The translations under genes were made by a program, and so were the position numbers. The notes under the pieces were generated by a model, which saw nothing but the letters and a program-made list of their open reading frames with translations, made no database searches and was not told the DNA's origin. Shown piece after piece: positions 23,224 through 33,836 of a stretch of DNA of 36,064 nt. How positions within the stretch are numbered: the stretch's first letter is position 1; each line of letters begins with the position of its first letter. The DNA comes from Parachlorella kessleri (lineage: Eukaryota > Chlorophyta > Trebouxiophyceae > Chlorellales > Chlorellaceae). The DNA lies in contig BBXU01001096.1 of NCBI GenBank assembly GCA_001598975.1, positions 1 to 36,064 of the forward strand, given 5' to 3'.

Positions 23224-26200
23224 TCAGTGTTTGCCCGGTGTGGAAGCCCCCACGCCTGCCAGGCCAGGGATGGCTTGGGAGCTAGCTTGGGGGTCAAAGT
23301 CTTTCCAGCTGGCCGTGACAGTCTGCAGACGGCAGGAGGGAAGTGAGCTGGGCTAACAAGCACGTGTGAGACGACAAATGCCTGCCCAGCTGCCACCCAA
23401 GCAATCCATAGTCGACCAGCACGCCAGCATGGGTGAGATGCCTGCGCTGCTAGGCTGTTGGATTCCAGGGGCGGCTGGATACAACATGCATTAGACATTG
23501 TACAGGCGCCGCTTACCTTTGTCCGTGTAAAGAACTGAGCGCCCATGGCACCATACTGCAGCCACAACCCAAGCCAGTCAACCACTCACATGGCAGCTGA
23601 GCAGCAGCAGCAGCAGCACTTGAGGGACGCAGATTTGCAGATTCCAGCTAACAGCAGGGGAGCGAGCCAATGCCAAATGGGCCTCGGTTGCGCAGTACAG
23701 CCCTTGGCATCATACAATTGAGTCTGGAAGCTCACCATGTTCAAGTCGCCATCAAATGACTCGCGCCAGCCTGCAGAACGCAAGGCAGCTCTTGACATTG
23801 CTGCTGCAAATGAACAGTCAAGGACAGGCCTGCGGGCAGCTCAGCTCCTCGAAGCTGCACACCCTGTGAGACCTGGCTGCTGGTGCGCAGTTCGAGCTTA
23901 CCTGAGAAGCTGAAGAAGGGCAGCGGCACTGGGATTGGGATGTTGATGCCGACCTGCAGGTAGGCACAGGTTGCGCTATTATGAGAGGTGCCTAACTTGC
24001 ACAATACATGCCACGGCCCTGCCGTCCTGCCTGCGCACAACGTATACCCTGCAGGGAGACAGCTAAAGAGCTGTGCCCCCAGTCATGACCCCCCCTGACG
24101 GACAGCATGCCCCTAGCAAGGTAGACAAGCTTCCTGCCTGTAGGGTACCCTCCACTCACCATGCCCACATCTATTTCGTTTTGGAACTTGCGCGCCGCTG
24201 CCCCGGAATGGGTAAACACGGCTGTGCCGTTGCCATGCTTGTTGGCGTTGACAAGTGCAATGGCCTGATCAAGGGTGTCCACCTGCACAGGGATCATCAC
24301 CCACTTCCAGTACTAGGCACCAAAGTGTGCTATGGTATGCCGCAAAGGTCGCGGTGCTTCCTGCAAGCAACCAGGCCAGCCAGCCACCCACCTACCCACC
24401 TCCAGGCAGACCAGCACCGGCCCAAAAATCTCCTCCTGGTAGCAGTCCATGTGGGGCTTGACCCCGGTCAACAGCGTGGGCCCAATAAAATTGCCATGAG
24501 GGTAATCGGGGACGGTGATGCCCCGCCCATCCAGGGGGCACTCAGCACCCTGTCAAGGATCGAGATTACAGGATTAAGGATTGATGATAGACCTGGGAGG
24601 CCATGAGCGGTGGACATGCAACAGTCCCGTGCAGGGGGTGCCAGCTGGGGAGAAGCAGACCGGCCGCTGGGGCACTGCACAGTGACATGGCACAGCAGCG
24701 GCAATACTTGGCGGCAGCGGTTTGGGGTGCGGTAACAGTCCGGTACCAGCTTGGGAGCTCAAGGTATCGCACTAACAGCTGTCTTGGAGGCAAGTTCATG
24801 TACGTAAGCACGCCCAGGGCAAGGTACCTGCTCCAGGCCTAGGAGGCAACAGGCACGCGAAGGAACTCTCAAAGCACACAGCGCAGGCGATGGTTGGCAC
24901 GCCCATGCCTTCAGGAAGGTGAACTTGCCTGACTGATGCCGCTGCCAATGAGGCTCTCAATGCGCGCCTTGGACTCCTTGCTAATCACCGGGCCAAGGTC
25001 TGTGCCGGGCTCCCACCCTGCCGACACCTGCAATACCACTCTGACAGCCCTACAGGACGACCAATGCCTGAGCGGTGGCCAACGGCACACCATGCAGCGG
25101 AGCAACATAGTATAGCTGCACCTGGGCATGTCCTGGCTGCATTTAAGGGCGGTGACCTTATATGCACAATTGCTCGCTTTGATAGATTATAAGACAGGCC
25201 TCACCGCATTGCGTAGTAGTACTTCGTGGGCCATGGAAAGCACTGCTCAAGGCTATACAACCTCACCGAAACCCTGCTGGAAATGAGCTGAAGACAAGAG
25301 TGGAAGCAGATGAGCCCAATTGGCAGTGTGCCCCAAGCAGCGCACCGCATAGCACAGCTACCACCCACCTACCTTCAGACTCTTAGCCTTCTCCACCAGC
25401 GCCTCCTTGTAGCGGCCCATACCACCCACAAACACGGCAGCAGAGATGGCCATGCAACGCTGGCCCGCAGCGCCGAAGGCGGCCCCCGTCAGGGCGTTCA
25501 CCGTGGAGTCAAAGTTGGCGTCTGGGAGCACCACAGCATGGTTCTTGGCGCCCTTGTTGGCCTGTGGGGCGGTGCAGCGCGGGGAGCATGACGGGCATGG
25601 CAGTGCAAATGTGAGAAACATCAGTCAGTGAAGCCTCAAACAAATCCGAACCTTCTGGCACCCCTGGCCCCTACCCAACCCCATCACACTGACAACAACG
25701 CGTCTCACCACCCACCTGCCCTTCGCCTCAAACCCATCCAATCCTTTATGTCTAACAGACCGACTATCAAGCGACTCTCTTCTCAACCTCAGCAAGCTCC
25801 ACTGCCCCCGGGCTGCTGATGCCAGCTCACCCACCTGCACACGCTTCCCATTAGCAGAGCCGCGGGAGTAGATGTACCTCCCAGCATTGTTGCTGCCCAC
25901 AAACGAGATGGCCTTGATATCTGGGTGGTCCAGGATCCTGTTGACGGTGTCGTGGGTGCCATGCACGATGTTCAGCACGCCCTTGGGCAGCCCTGCGGGG
26001 GCAAAGAATTATGTAGCCTAGTCAGCAATAGCCGCTCGGTAGCACATCAGGTCGCTGCACCCCGGATAGGTTGCATATATGCTGGCTGAGCAGCTGCAGA
26101 AGAGTTTATCAAACCAGTACCCCGCAAAGTAAACTCGTAGGTATGACTGTCAGTGCAACCCCTTGGAACCCTTGGGAAGCCCTTCAGGGGCAAATTTTTC

Positions 26201-28568
26201 ACACCACACCAGGTCATTGTGCCAGCGGTGCCAGCCTGTCATCCATCATTGGCCGTCCTAGCTCACCCCCTGCCATGCATCAAGCACCAGAAGTGAGAGT
26301 CGCCATCACCCACCAGCCTTAAGTGCCAACTCTGCCAGCAGCATGGAGGCGCCGGGGTCTTTCTCGCTGGGCTTCAGGATGAAGGTGTTGCCTGTGGCTG
26401 CCGCCATGGGGAACATCCACAGGGGGATCATGGCTGCAGTGAAACACAAACCGAGCCTCGTCAGCCCTTGAGGCGGGGCTCACAAGACAGGGAGGAGCTG
26501 GCTACGGCTCCGTACCGGAGGTTCCTGCTGAGCTGGGACCCCAAGCCCCACCCTAAAGCACCGATGATGTAGGTTAGCATGTTCCCATGAGCGTGCTATG
26601 GCTGGTGTTCTGCAAGCGTCCCAGCAAGCTTGTGTGATGCACCCCCCACCCCCACCCACCCACCCGCATACCACCACCACCACGGTCATCACAGTGGGCG
26701 CACCTGGGAAGTTGAAGGGGCATATGCCTGCACACACCTGCACCCATTGTGAAGGCAACCCCTGGTGGGACACCAATAGGGGGTTGGGGCAGAGAAAGTC
26801 GTGCTATGCGCCTGAACTGTGCTGTTGGACTCGCCCAACATCGTCAGGCAGGTGGAGGGGGCATTTCTAACATTACTCGCACCACATCCTCCATACATCA
26901 AGCGCAAAGCATGCATTGCTGATCGGTTTCAGGCAAGCGTAAGCTCTCCCGCACTCCCGGTACCCACAATACTGTGAGAGCGGGGCCCCACAGACATACT
27001 TTTCACGCAGGCAGGTGGGCAAGCATCTGCACGCTGTCCTGGCAAGGCTGTTTGGTGTTGCCTGCATGCCTGCGTACCCCCAGTGGCTGGCGTAGGGAGT
27101 ATGTGTCAATGCCGCTGGACACGTTCTCCACAAACTCGCCCATAAGTTGAGGCGCAATCCCGCACGCATACTCCACCACCTCTGCAGACAGCCAGGCCAT
27201 ATAGGTGATAGGAGCTCACGCCCTGGTATACACCACTCTCTCCTTTCATCACAACATGTTGTGCATAACGTGTGCAGCTCCAGCACGCACCCCTTGTTTT
27301 GGTGAGCCTTGGGGCGGCTCCACCTGCGGCTGTTGTATCTGGGCCGACGGACTAGGCATGAAGATAGTCCTATAAAATGCTTATCCACCGACAAAGCCAA
27401 GGAGCAGGGCGTACCTAGACCGCGGAAGACATCCCCCCTGGCATCGGCCAAAGTCTTGCCCTGCTCCTGGGTCACACTTGCCGCCAGCTCATCCTGCACC
27501 CAAATTCCCAGCCTCTGCTTGCACAACTAACATGGCACAGTCCACTGGGCACTCTCATCCACAAACCACCTTTCTGAGTGCTTTGTGCTCGGAAGCATAT
27601 AGGGGATGACGAGGTCGTGCACGTGATGGAGCGCCCTGACTGCCAGCTCAAGGCAGCCCAGACGGCGGCCATAAGCGCTCGAACAACACATTGATAGCAC
27701 CCGGTCGGCCCGCCGCCCTGTGAGTCATGTCCTACTCCAACGCCCACACAGCCACCCACCATGTTCGCGTTTATGAGGTGCTGCAACTTGAGCATCACCC
27801 GGGCCCGGGTAGACACAGGGGTGTCACGCCATTTCGGGAAGGCATCCTTTGCTGCCTGGACAGCTGCGTTAAACTCTCCCTCGGTCGTCTGGGGCAGCCG
27901 GGAGGTAACCTCTTGTGTGGCCTGCCAACATGTCAGCCCAGTCCCACTGAATTTTGCTTTGTGCTCTGAGATACATGGCAGGCTTCCGGCTAGAGGCTAA
28001 AAGGAAGAACCTGACTGGACCCTGACATGCTGGTGATGCAGTCTGTGCGAAACAGTACAGGAAGGTACATCCAATAAGCCTGAGCTGGCACCAGAAGGCA
28101 TACCGGGTTGACGACGGGAATGTAGTCGCTGCTTTTGGATTCCAGGAACTCCCCATTTATCAGCAGCTTGACAGCAGGCTGCAAGAAAGGAAGACACCGC
28201 CAGCTTTTGGTGGTGCCTGGGCAGCTGACTGCTTTTCCTGAACTAAGTCAAGGCCAACACCATACTCACCACACTTAAGTTTCCACTAGCCTCCCCCTCA
28301 ACCTTCACTTCCATAAGGGCACCTGACCATGAATTCGAAACCCTTTTCACCACACTGGGAGCAAACCTGCCGTACCGTCTGGGGCACCGGGCGATTTCCC
28401 ACTCTGCCACTGCCCCGAGCAGTCCAAGGGGACCCTGAGACACCCAAGGTCGTGATCACCCACCGCATTGGGATGGGAAGCGAAGCTCCTGCTGAAATCC
28501 CAGGTAGGGGAGGACAGATCTCGACACAAGGCGCCAAAGCGCCTCTTGGCTAATCCCCGGCACGCCAT
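23224..28568 (-). CDS. Methylmalonate-semialdehyde dehydrogenase (ALDH6), mitochondrial, 540 aa, 16 exons
   Basis: This CoA-dependent, NAD-linked dehydrogenase converts malonate and methylmalonate semialdehydes to acetyl- and propionyl-CoA in valine, beta-alanine and pyrimidine catabolism. Exon starts, descending: 28568, 28178, 27921, 27493, 27181, 26737, 26433, 25992, 25561, 25027, 24549, 24282, 23953, 23770, 23555 and 23322, with TGA at 23226-23224. The total is 1623 nt with clean phases. The start is followed by an Arg-rich presequence ([12 protein letters not shown] ... FSRSFAS) typical of mitochondrial import. Motifs in order are [73 protein letters not shown] with catalytic Cys315, [26 protein letters not shown] and SFDGDLN. 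Length is normal for the family. Intron 10 uses a GC donor. It is divergent to the epsin gene. Confidence 0.96.
24550..24928 (-). other. GC-AG intron 10 of the ALDH6 gene
   Basis: The donor is ATCAGTCAG|GCAAGTTC and the acceptor TTGACAG|GGTGCTGAG. The phase-0 join gives [15 protein letters not shown], which aligns without gap to the well-known ALDH6 pattern SG-x-x-x-GA-x-x-x-LDGR. No GT lies at the required position. The remaining ALDH6 introns have GT donors. Confidence 0.9.
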
Positions 28569-28877
28569 CCGCTGCAGTGCTGTCAAAGTGAAGAGCAGCC
28601 TTCCGTGTTCCTACTCACCCTCGAAACAACGCAAGGTTGAGGCTTACAGGCTGGGCTTTTTAACTGTAGCTGCCTGCCAACGTGGCAGGGTATCCCAGCA
28701 AGGGTACCCGGGGGCAGCTGATGCACTGATGCCAAGAGATCTGGACGCTGGAAGCACAGTAAATCGTTGCCTGCGTACCAGCAGCCTTTGAGGCTCCTCT
28801 TGTCTTGCCAGGTTGGCCCTAGGGCACGGATACGGTTGGGCAATCATTACCTCAGCACTTCCGCCGAGCCTGTCGTC
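28569..28877. promoter_or_regulatory. Probable bidirectional promoter, ALDH6 (-) / epsin (+)
   Basis: The start codons are 309 bp apart and divergent. Open frames crossing this stretch have no ATG in a useful position. A short T-run (GGCTTTTTAAC, around 28655) is the only AT-rich element noticed. Confidence 0.5.
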
Positions 28878-31800
28878 ATGGATAAGCTCTCAGGCTATGA
28901 TTGGGGCAGTATGCTTAAGAGCGTGACCAATAAGGTCAAACAGTACACGCTGAACCTGTCTGTTCTAGAGCTGAAGGTTGAAGATGCCACAAGTAACGAG
29001 ACTTGGGGCCCTCACGGCTCTGTTATGAACGGTAGGAGAGGCGACAGGCTGCTAATTGCGCTTGTCTTCAGCAGCCCCTGGCCCAGCCTGGCATGTGATT
29101 TCCTGCTGCACTAGCTGCAGAGATCGCGGAGGCCTCCTTTGACTTTGAAAGCTACAAGCAGATTATGGGCGTCATTGCACGGAGGTTGCAAGAGAAGGTA
29201 ACAAGCGCAGGCCAGAGCTGTACTGTGCTTCTTATGGTCATGGGACTTAGGCAGGCCGAGCTCATGTACAAATCCCAGTAGAGTCGCAACGCGACTGTCG
29301 CGTCGTGTTAACTCACCTGGCCTCCAGCAACCCTGACATGTTCGACTGTAGGAGGAGAACTGGCGGATGTGTTACAAGGCGCTGCTGCTGCTGGAATACC
29401 TAGTGAAACACGGACCCATGGTGCGTCGCTGGGAATGCCCCACTAATGCTGGGCTTGAATGGAAGCGCATGCAATCAGTGGACTTGCCAGCGCCCTGACG
29501 TGCTCTTCTCTGCTTGGGCACGCCCCCTGACTTGCCGACGCTAAGGCGGGGAGAAACGCAGCAGATCAACATATATTGTTGCAGAAAGTGGTGCACGACA
29601 TCTCTGGCAGTGCCGCTGTGCTGGACCGGCTGACCAACTTTGATTACAAGGACCCCAACGGCAAGGATCATGTGAGCCAGTTGGCCTGAGCCTGTGCTTA
29701 AGGGATGGCACTACTGGGATGCCGCTGGGACTGCACTGGATCTATGCACAGTTGGATGAAGGGGTACACTGCGGCTGCAAAGCAACAATTTGAAAGAACT
29801 TCTTGGGTGTATGGGTCCCTTGGTGGTAGCCCCCAGTTGGTCATGAGGCCAGAAGGCGTGTTGTGTTCACTGATGGCATGGGCTCGTGCAGGGGGTCAAT
29901 GTGCGGCACCGTGCCAAGGAGCTGCTGCAGCTTATCAACAACCCTGACAGGGTTCGCGAGGAGCGACAGAAGGTGGGTGACAGAGCACCAGCCAGGCCAC
30001 AGTGAGCGCACAGATTGCTGGCCAGCAGCTGGTGCAGGGTCAATTGCAAAGGGTGGCGCTGCTTAGTGACCCGCGTCCGATGGGTGGTCCAGCGAGCAGT
30101 TGGGGCAAGTAGTGTGAGGAATGGCAGACCAAGCCCATGCTGCTGGCCTGGTATTGTTCTTGTGGACGGCCAGTCTCTCTTTGCAAGTCGCCTGCAGGCC
30201 AAAGCCAACAAGGCCAAGTACACTGGCGTGTCGGCAGCTGAGATGAGGTCAGGCGGCTTTGGCAGCAGCAACTCTGGCTTTGGCAATGGGGGTGGCAGCA
30301 CTTCCTTCCGCTCAGGCCCCAGCACGCAGCGCATGTACAGTAGCAGCGGCGCCGGCGGCGGCGGCGGAGGCAGCGGACTGGGGGGCGGTCTTAGCAGCAG
30401 CAGGGGCAGCGGCTTTGGCAGCAGCGGCAGTGGCGGTGTCCTGGGTGAGTGTTCTTTCCATGTGGAAGAGCCGGGTCTATCGAAGATGACCGTGGGCATG
30501 TGCATGCTGCCTGCATCCAGCGTGACTTAGCAGGAGTGTGTGGAGAAGGCGGGCAGCTGGCCAGTGGAGCACTCCGGAGGGTGAGGCGGCAGCGGCAAGC
30601 CACAATACGGCCTCTTGCACGAACAGTACCGCCAGAAGGACCTTGCTGATGTATCCATGTGCTTCTGTTCGCAACCCGATGCAGACACTGAGCAAGGTGA
30701 TGTGGTGCAGGTGGTGGCGGCCACAGCAGCAGCTTCAGCCGAGGCGGGCGGGTGAGCCAGGAGGACGTGGAAGAGGATTATCACTACATCTCCAAGCGGG
30801 CCACAGGGGTGAGGGGCAGGCGCCAGCTGCATTGTTGTACGTGCAGCAGAGCAGCCAGGCTCCCGGAGTGCCGGAGATTCCATACGGCACTGAGAATCTG
30901 TATTGTTAGGTTGCAGGCTGAGGCTCCCCTTGGGTCTAGTGGTGTGTCTGGAGGCGGCACAAAGCAGCTCCTGTAGATCTTGCTGGTGTTTGGCTCCACC
31001 ACGGCATAACTGGGGCAGGATGAGCGACCAGAGCACCCTGGGCAGGAGGTCAGCTCTTACAAGCTGCATGGCCTTGTCACCTGCTTGACGCGTGGCTGCC
31101 TGCCTGCCTGCCTGCAGTCTGAGGAGGGCGAGTCAGACCCCGTGGCAGCCACTAGGGCACGCATTGATGCGCTCAAGGTGTCCGGCAAGGCGGACAATGA
31201 CGAAAAGGCGGCAGCCGAAGGTGGGAGGGCAGAGTTTGCATTGAAAGTCACGAGCGGCAGCCTAAGCGCAGTACACCTTGCTACACCTCGTAGGCTTTTG
31301 CAGTCTGTTGAGCATGCTTCTTTCACCATTGCTGTGCACAAATATCGGGGAGCTTGCCTTTTTTCCCGTGCCAACAGGTGAGCAACGGAAGAAGCTGGCC
31401 GATGTCAAGGTGAACCCCAAGATTGCCGCCTCCCTGGGCCTGAAGTTTGCAGCGCCCACGCCAGCGGTCGCAGCGCCTGCCTCACAGCCTGCAGCAGCAC
31501 CTGCAGCAGCCTCCAACCAGGTAGGTCAGGGTAAGGACCTGACTGAAAGCGGATTGCCTGCTGAACAGTTCCTCTATAGTAACGCTGCCCGAAAGGGGCT
31601 TCGCCTGTGGGATACTGCAATGGGTAGTGACACCTGACAGTATCTGTGGAAGCTCCCCTGGGCTGGGTTTACTAGGCAAGAGTCTACTGATGTGCAGGTG
31701 AACTTGCTAGGCGGCTTGACCGACGACCCTGCTCCAGCAGCAGCCTCAACGTCGGCCACTGACTTCTTTGACGCCTTGGCAGCCCCAGCAGCCACTACAG

Positions 31801-33006
31801 CTGCTGCAGCTCCCGCCAATGGTGGCGGCTGGGATGCCTTTGCGGGGCTTGCTGCCCCCACAGCTGCAGTTGAGCCCAAGGCAGCAGCAGGCGCAGGTGG
31901 CTGGGATGCTTTCGGTGGGACCTCAATGGCCCCTGCGGCACCCGCTGCTGCTGGTGCTGGCTCGGCTGCCATGGATCTTTTTGGGGGCCTGGAGGCACCA
32001 GCACCCGCTTCCTCGGCCCCTGCATTCGACCCCTTTGCCACGACGGCAGCCCCCAAGGCGGCCCCCCAAGCAGCGCCAGCAGCGGCTTTCGACCCCTTTG
32101 CGCAGCCAAGTGCCACTGGCCCCGCCGGGTCTACTGGTGTAGCAGCCTCCAAGTCGGCCTTTGATCCCTTCGCGGACTTTGCTGCGGGCCCCGGTGCTCC
32201 CTCCTCCGCTGTGGACCCTCTCTCCGCAACTGCTGCGCCGGCTACGGCTCCTGCGACCGCAGCAGCACGCACTGCTGCGGCAGCGGGCAAGGCACCTTCA
32301 TTGGGCCGGCCCCTGCCTGAGGATATGTTTTCAGACCTCACAGGTCTGTTGATTCGGCTAGCCTGGTGCGCTTGTGCATGAGAAGCACATGGGTGTTCAC
32401 TAGTGTCTAATGCTGGTGATGGTGACATGCAGGGCCACTTTATGTTGCATGACAGCTTCGGCGCACTGCCGGCTACCTTACATGCTTGTTCGTCTTGGCT
32501 TGCCCACACTATCGCCATTGCCGCTGCACTCCTCCTACCCGGCATGCTGCGCAGGGCTGAACAAGGAGGCCAAGCCCATGGGCTCCCGCAAGGGCCTGCA
32601 CATGGACCTGCCCCCCTTCCCTGCAGCTCCCCAGCCTAGCGCAGCGCCTCCCACCGCGGGGCCTGGCTTCCCAGCGGCCGGCTTTGCTGGCGCCCCAGCA
32701 GCTGGCCCAGGCCCCAGAGGTCCTGTCGTGCTGGACCCCCGTACCGGCCAGCCAGTCATGCTGGTGCCGGTGCCTGTGGGGCATGGGCAGCCGGTAGGTC
32801 TGGGGAGCTTCCCCCTACCTGGCCAGCAGCCGCAGAAACAGCAGGGTGGGCTGTCGGGATATGGGCAGCAGCCGGACCTGAGCGGCGGCCTGCTGGGGGT
32901 CGGCGGCGGCAGCTTGGGCGGTGGCAGCATGAGCAGCGGCGCGGCTCCGCCTGTGAAGCTGGGGGCGTCGCCCAAGAAGGACCCCTTTGCCGACCTACTT
33001 GGGTGA
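28878..33006 (+). CDS. ENTH-domain clathrin adaptor, epsin / epsinR-like, ~718 aa, 11 exons
   Basis: This is an epsin-type adaptor expected to bind phosphoinositides through ENTH and to recruit clathrin and adaptors at the plasma membrane, trans-Golgi network or endosomes. Exons are 28878-29031, 29121-29197, 29352-29420, 29585-29671, 29892-29972, 30198-30444, 30711-30808, 31118-31220, 31378-31520, 31698-32343 and 32555-33006. The phases sum to 2157 nt. The ENTH domain covers about residues 15-150: ETWGPHGSVMNEIA, YKALLLLEYLVKHG, NGKDHGVNVRHRAKELL and REERQKAKANKAKY. The central part is Gly/Ser rich. The Ala/Pro-rich C-terminus has repeated FDPF (three) and KKDPF motifs plus two GGWDAF motifs, short linear motifs typical of adaptor-appendage or EH-domain ligands. 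It ends in KKDPFADLLG. The closest subtype appears to be CLINT1 / plant EPSIN. An extra small exon between 30809 and 31117 cannot be excluded. Confidence 0.9.
31096..31116 (+). repeat. CTGC/TGCC microsatellite forming a splice acceptor tract
   Basis: About five TGCC units run directly into the CTGCAG acceptor of epsin exon 8 (exon start 31118). It mirrors the CCTG tract before GH31 exon 17. Confidence 0.8.
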
Positions 33007-33836
33007 TCAGTTGTGCAGAGGCAGCCAGCCGGCGGCGGGTGCGCTGCAGCGGCGCCTGTGTTAAGCGGTACCTTCCCTGTCAGTGAGCTAGCCATTCAAG
33101 GTTGGGGCCTGAGGGTGCATGCGAAGGCGCGGCCAGCCGCATAGCCCACTCGTGTCGGAATCAAGTGTGGACACCGGGGTGCACCGGCAGCGGTCCTGGG
33201 ACGTCTGGGATCGTGACCTGAACTTAGCTGCTCACTTGTCGGTTCTTCGTCGGTGGGTCCTTTGCGCCGCTAACATTTTTCTCTGCATTGCAGCCTTCTG
33301 ATCTTGTGCCAAATGCACCGCACCTAATGCAGCCTTCTGGCCTGCCAACTGTGAAAATCTTTCCTTACAGCACCTGCTACGTTCCCGCCTTTATCCTGAA
33401 GGTGCGAATGATCTTTTACGAGTGGGGAGTAACTGGTCTCCTCCTGCACTGCAGCTGTGCCAGGGCATTTCGGTGGATGTGACCTTGACATGACAAATAT
33501 TGCAACAGTGTTGACATCAGTTTTACTTCTATGCACACGTTTAGAGACCAGTGCAGCGGTCTTACTTTCTGAGCATTTGCTCAAGGGGCAGCGGTGTGTC
33601 CGCGTCAAGGTGGCGCGCTTTGCCTGCCTTCGCAGTGGCCACCACCTGTCCACAGCCATGTTGTTGCCCTAATGGTGTAGTGGATTTCTCGCCACACAGC
33701 TTTCAACAGCTCCCTGCATTTCCTTCTTAAATAATGGATAAAATTTCAATATTGAAAAATTGCTGCCCATCGATAAGAAAATCACATGGAAAAATGTGGA
33801 AGATTTCTGCCCCCGCTGGTCTGAACCATGTTATTC
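33007..33836. other. Downstream flank of the epsin gene
   Basis: This should contain the epsin 3' UTR and then non-coding DNA. A 12-base segment TGCAGCCTTCTG occurs twice (around 33290 and 33330). The end, about 33727-33795, is markedly AT-rich (ATAATGGATAAAATTTC and following) and marks the change from genic DNA to the repeat array. No open frame here carries a recognisable domain. Confidence 0.4.

Noticed and set aside
28644..28847. Alternative N-terminus for ALDH6 in the upstream open frame
   Set aside because: It does not splice in phase to the INGEFLESK exon, while the frame from the ATG at 28568 gives an Arg-rich mitochondrial presequence and a phase-0 join.
31574..32545. A 323-codon minus-strand open frame rich in Ala
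   Set aside because: It is the antisense shadow of the Ala/Pro-rich epsin exon at 31698-32343, whose sense frame has FDPF motifs and correct splice phases.
33324..33659. A 111-codon minus-strand open frame downstream of epsin
   Set aside because: No motif, no splice partners and an atypical composition; most likely chance.
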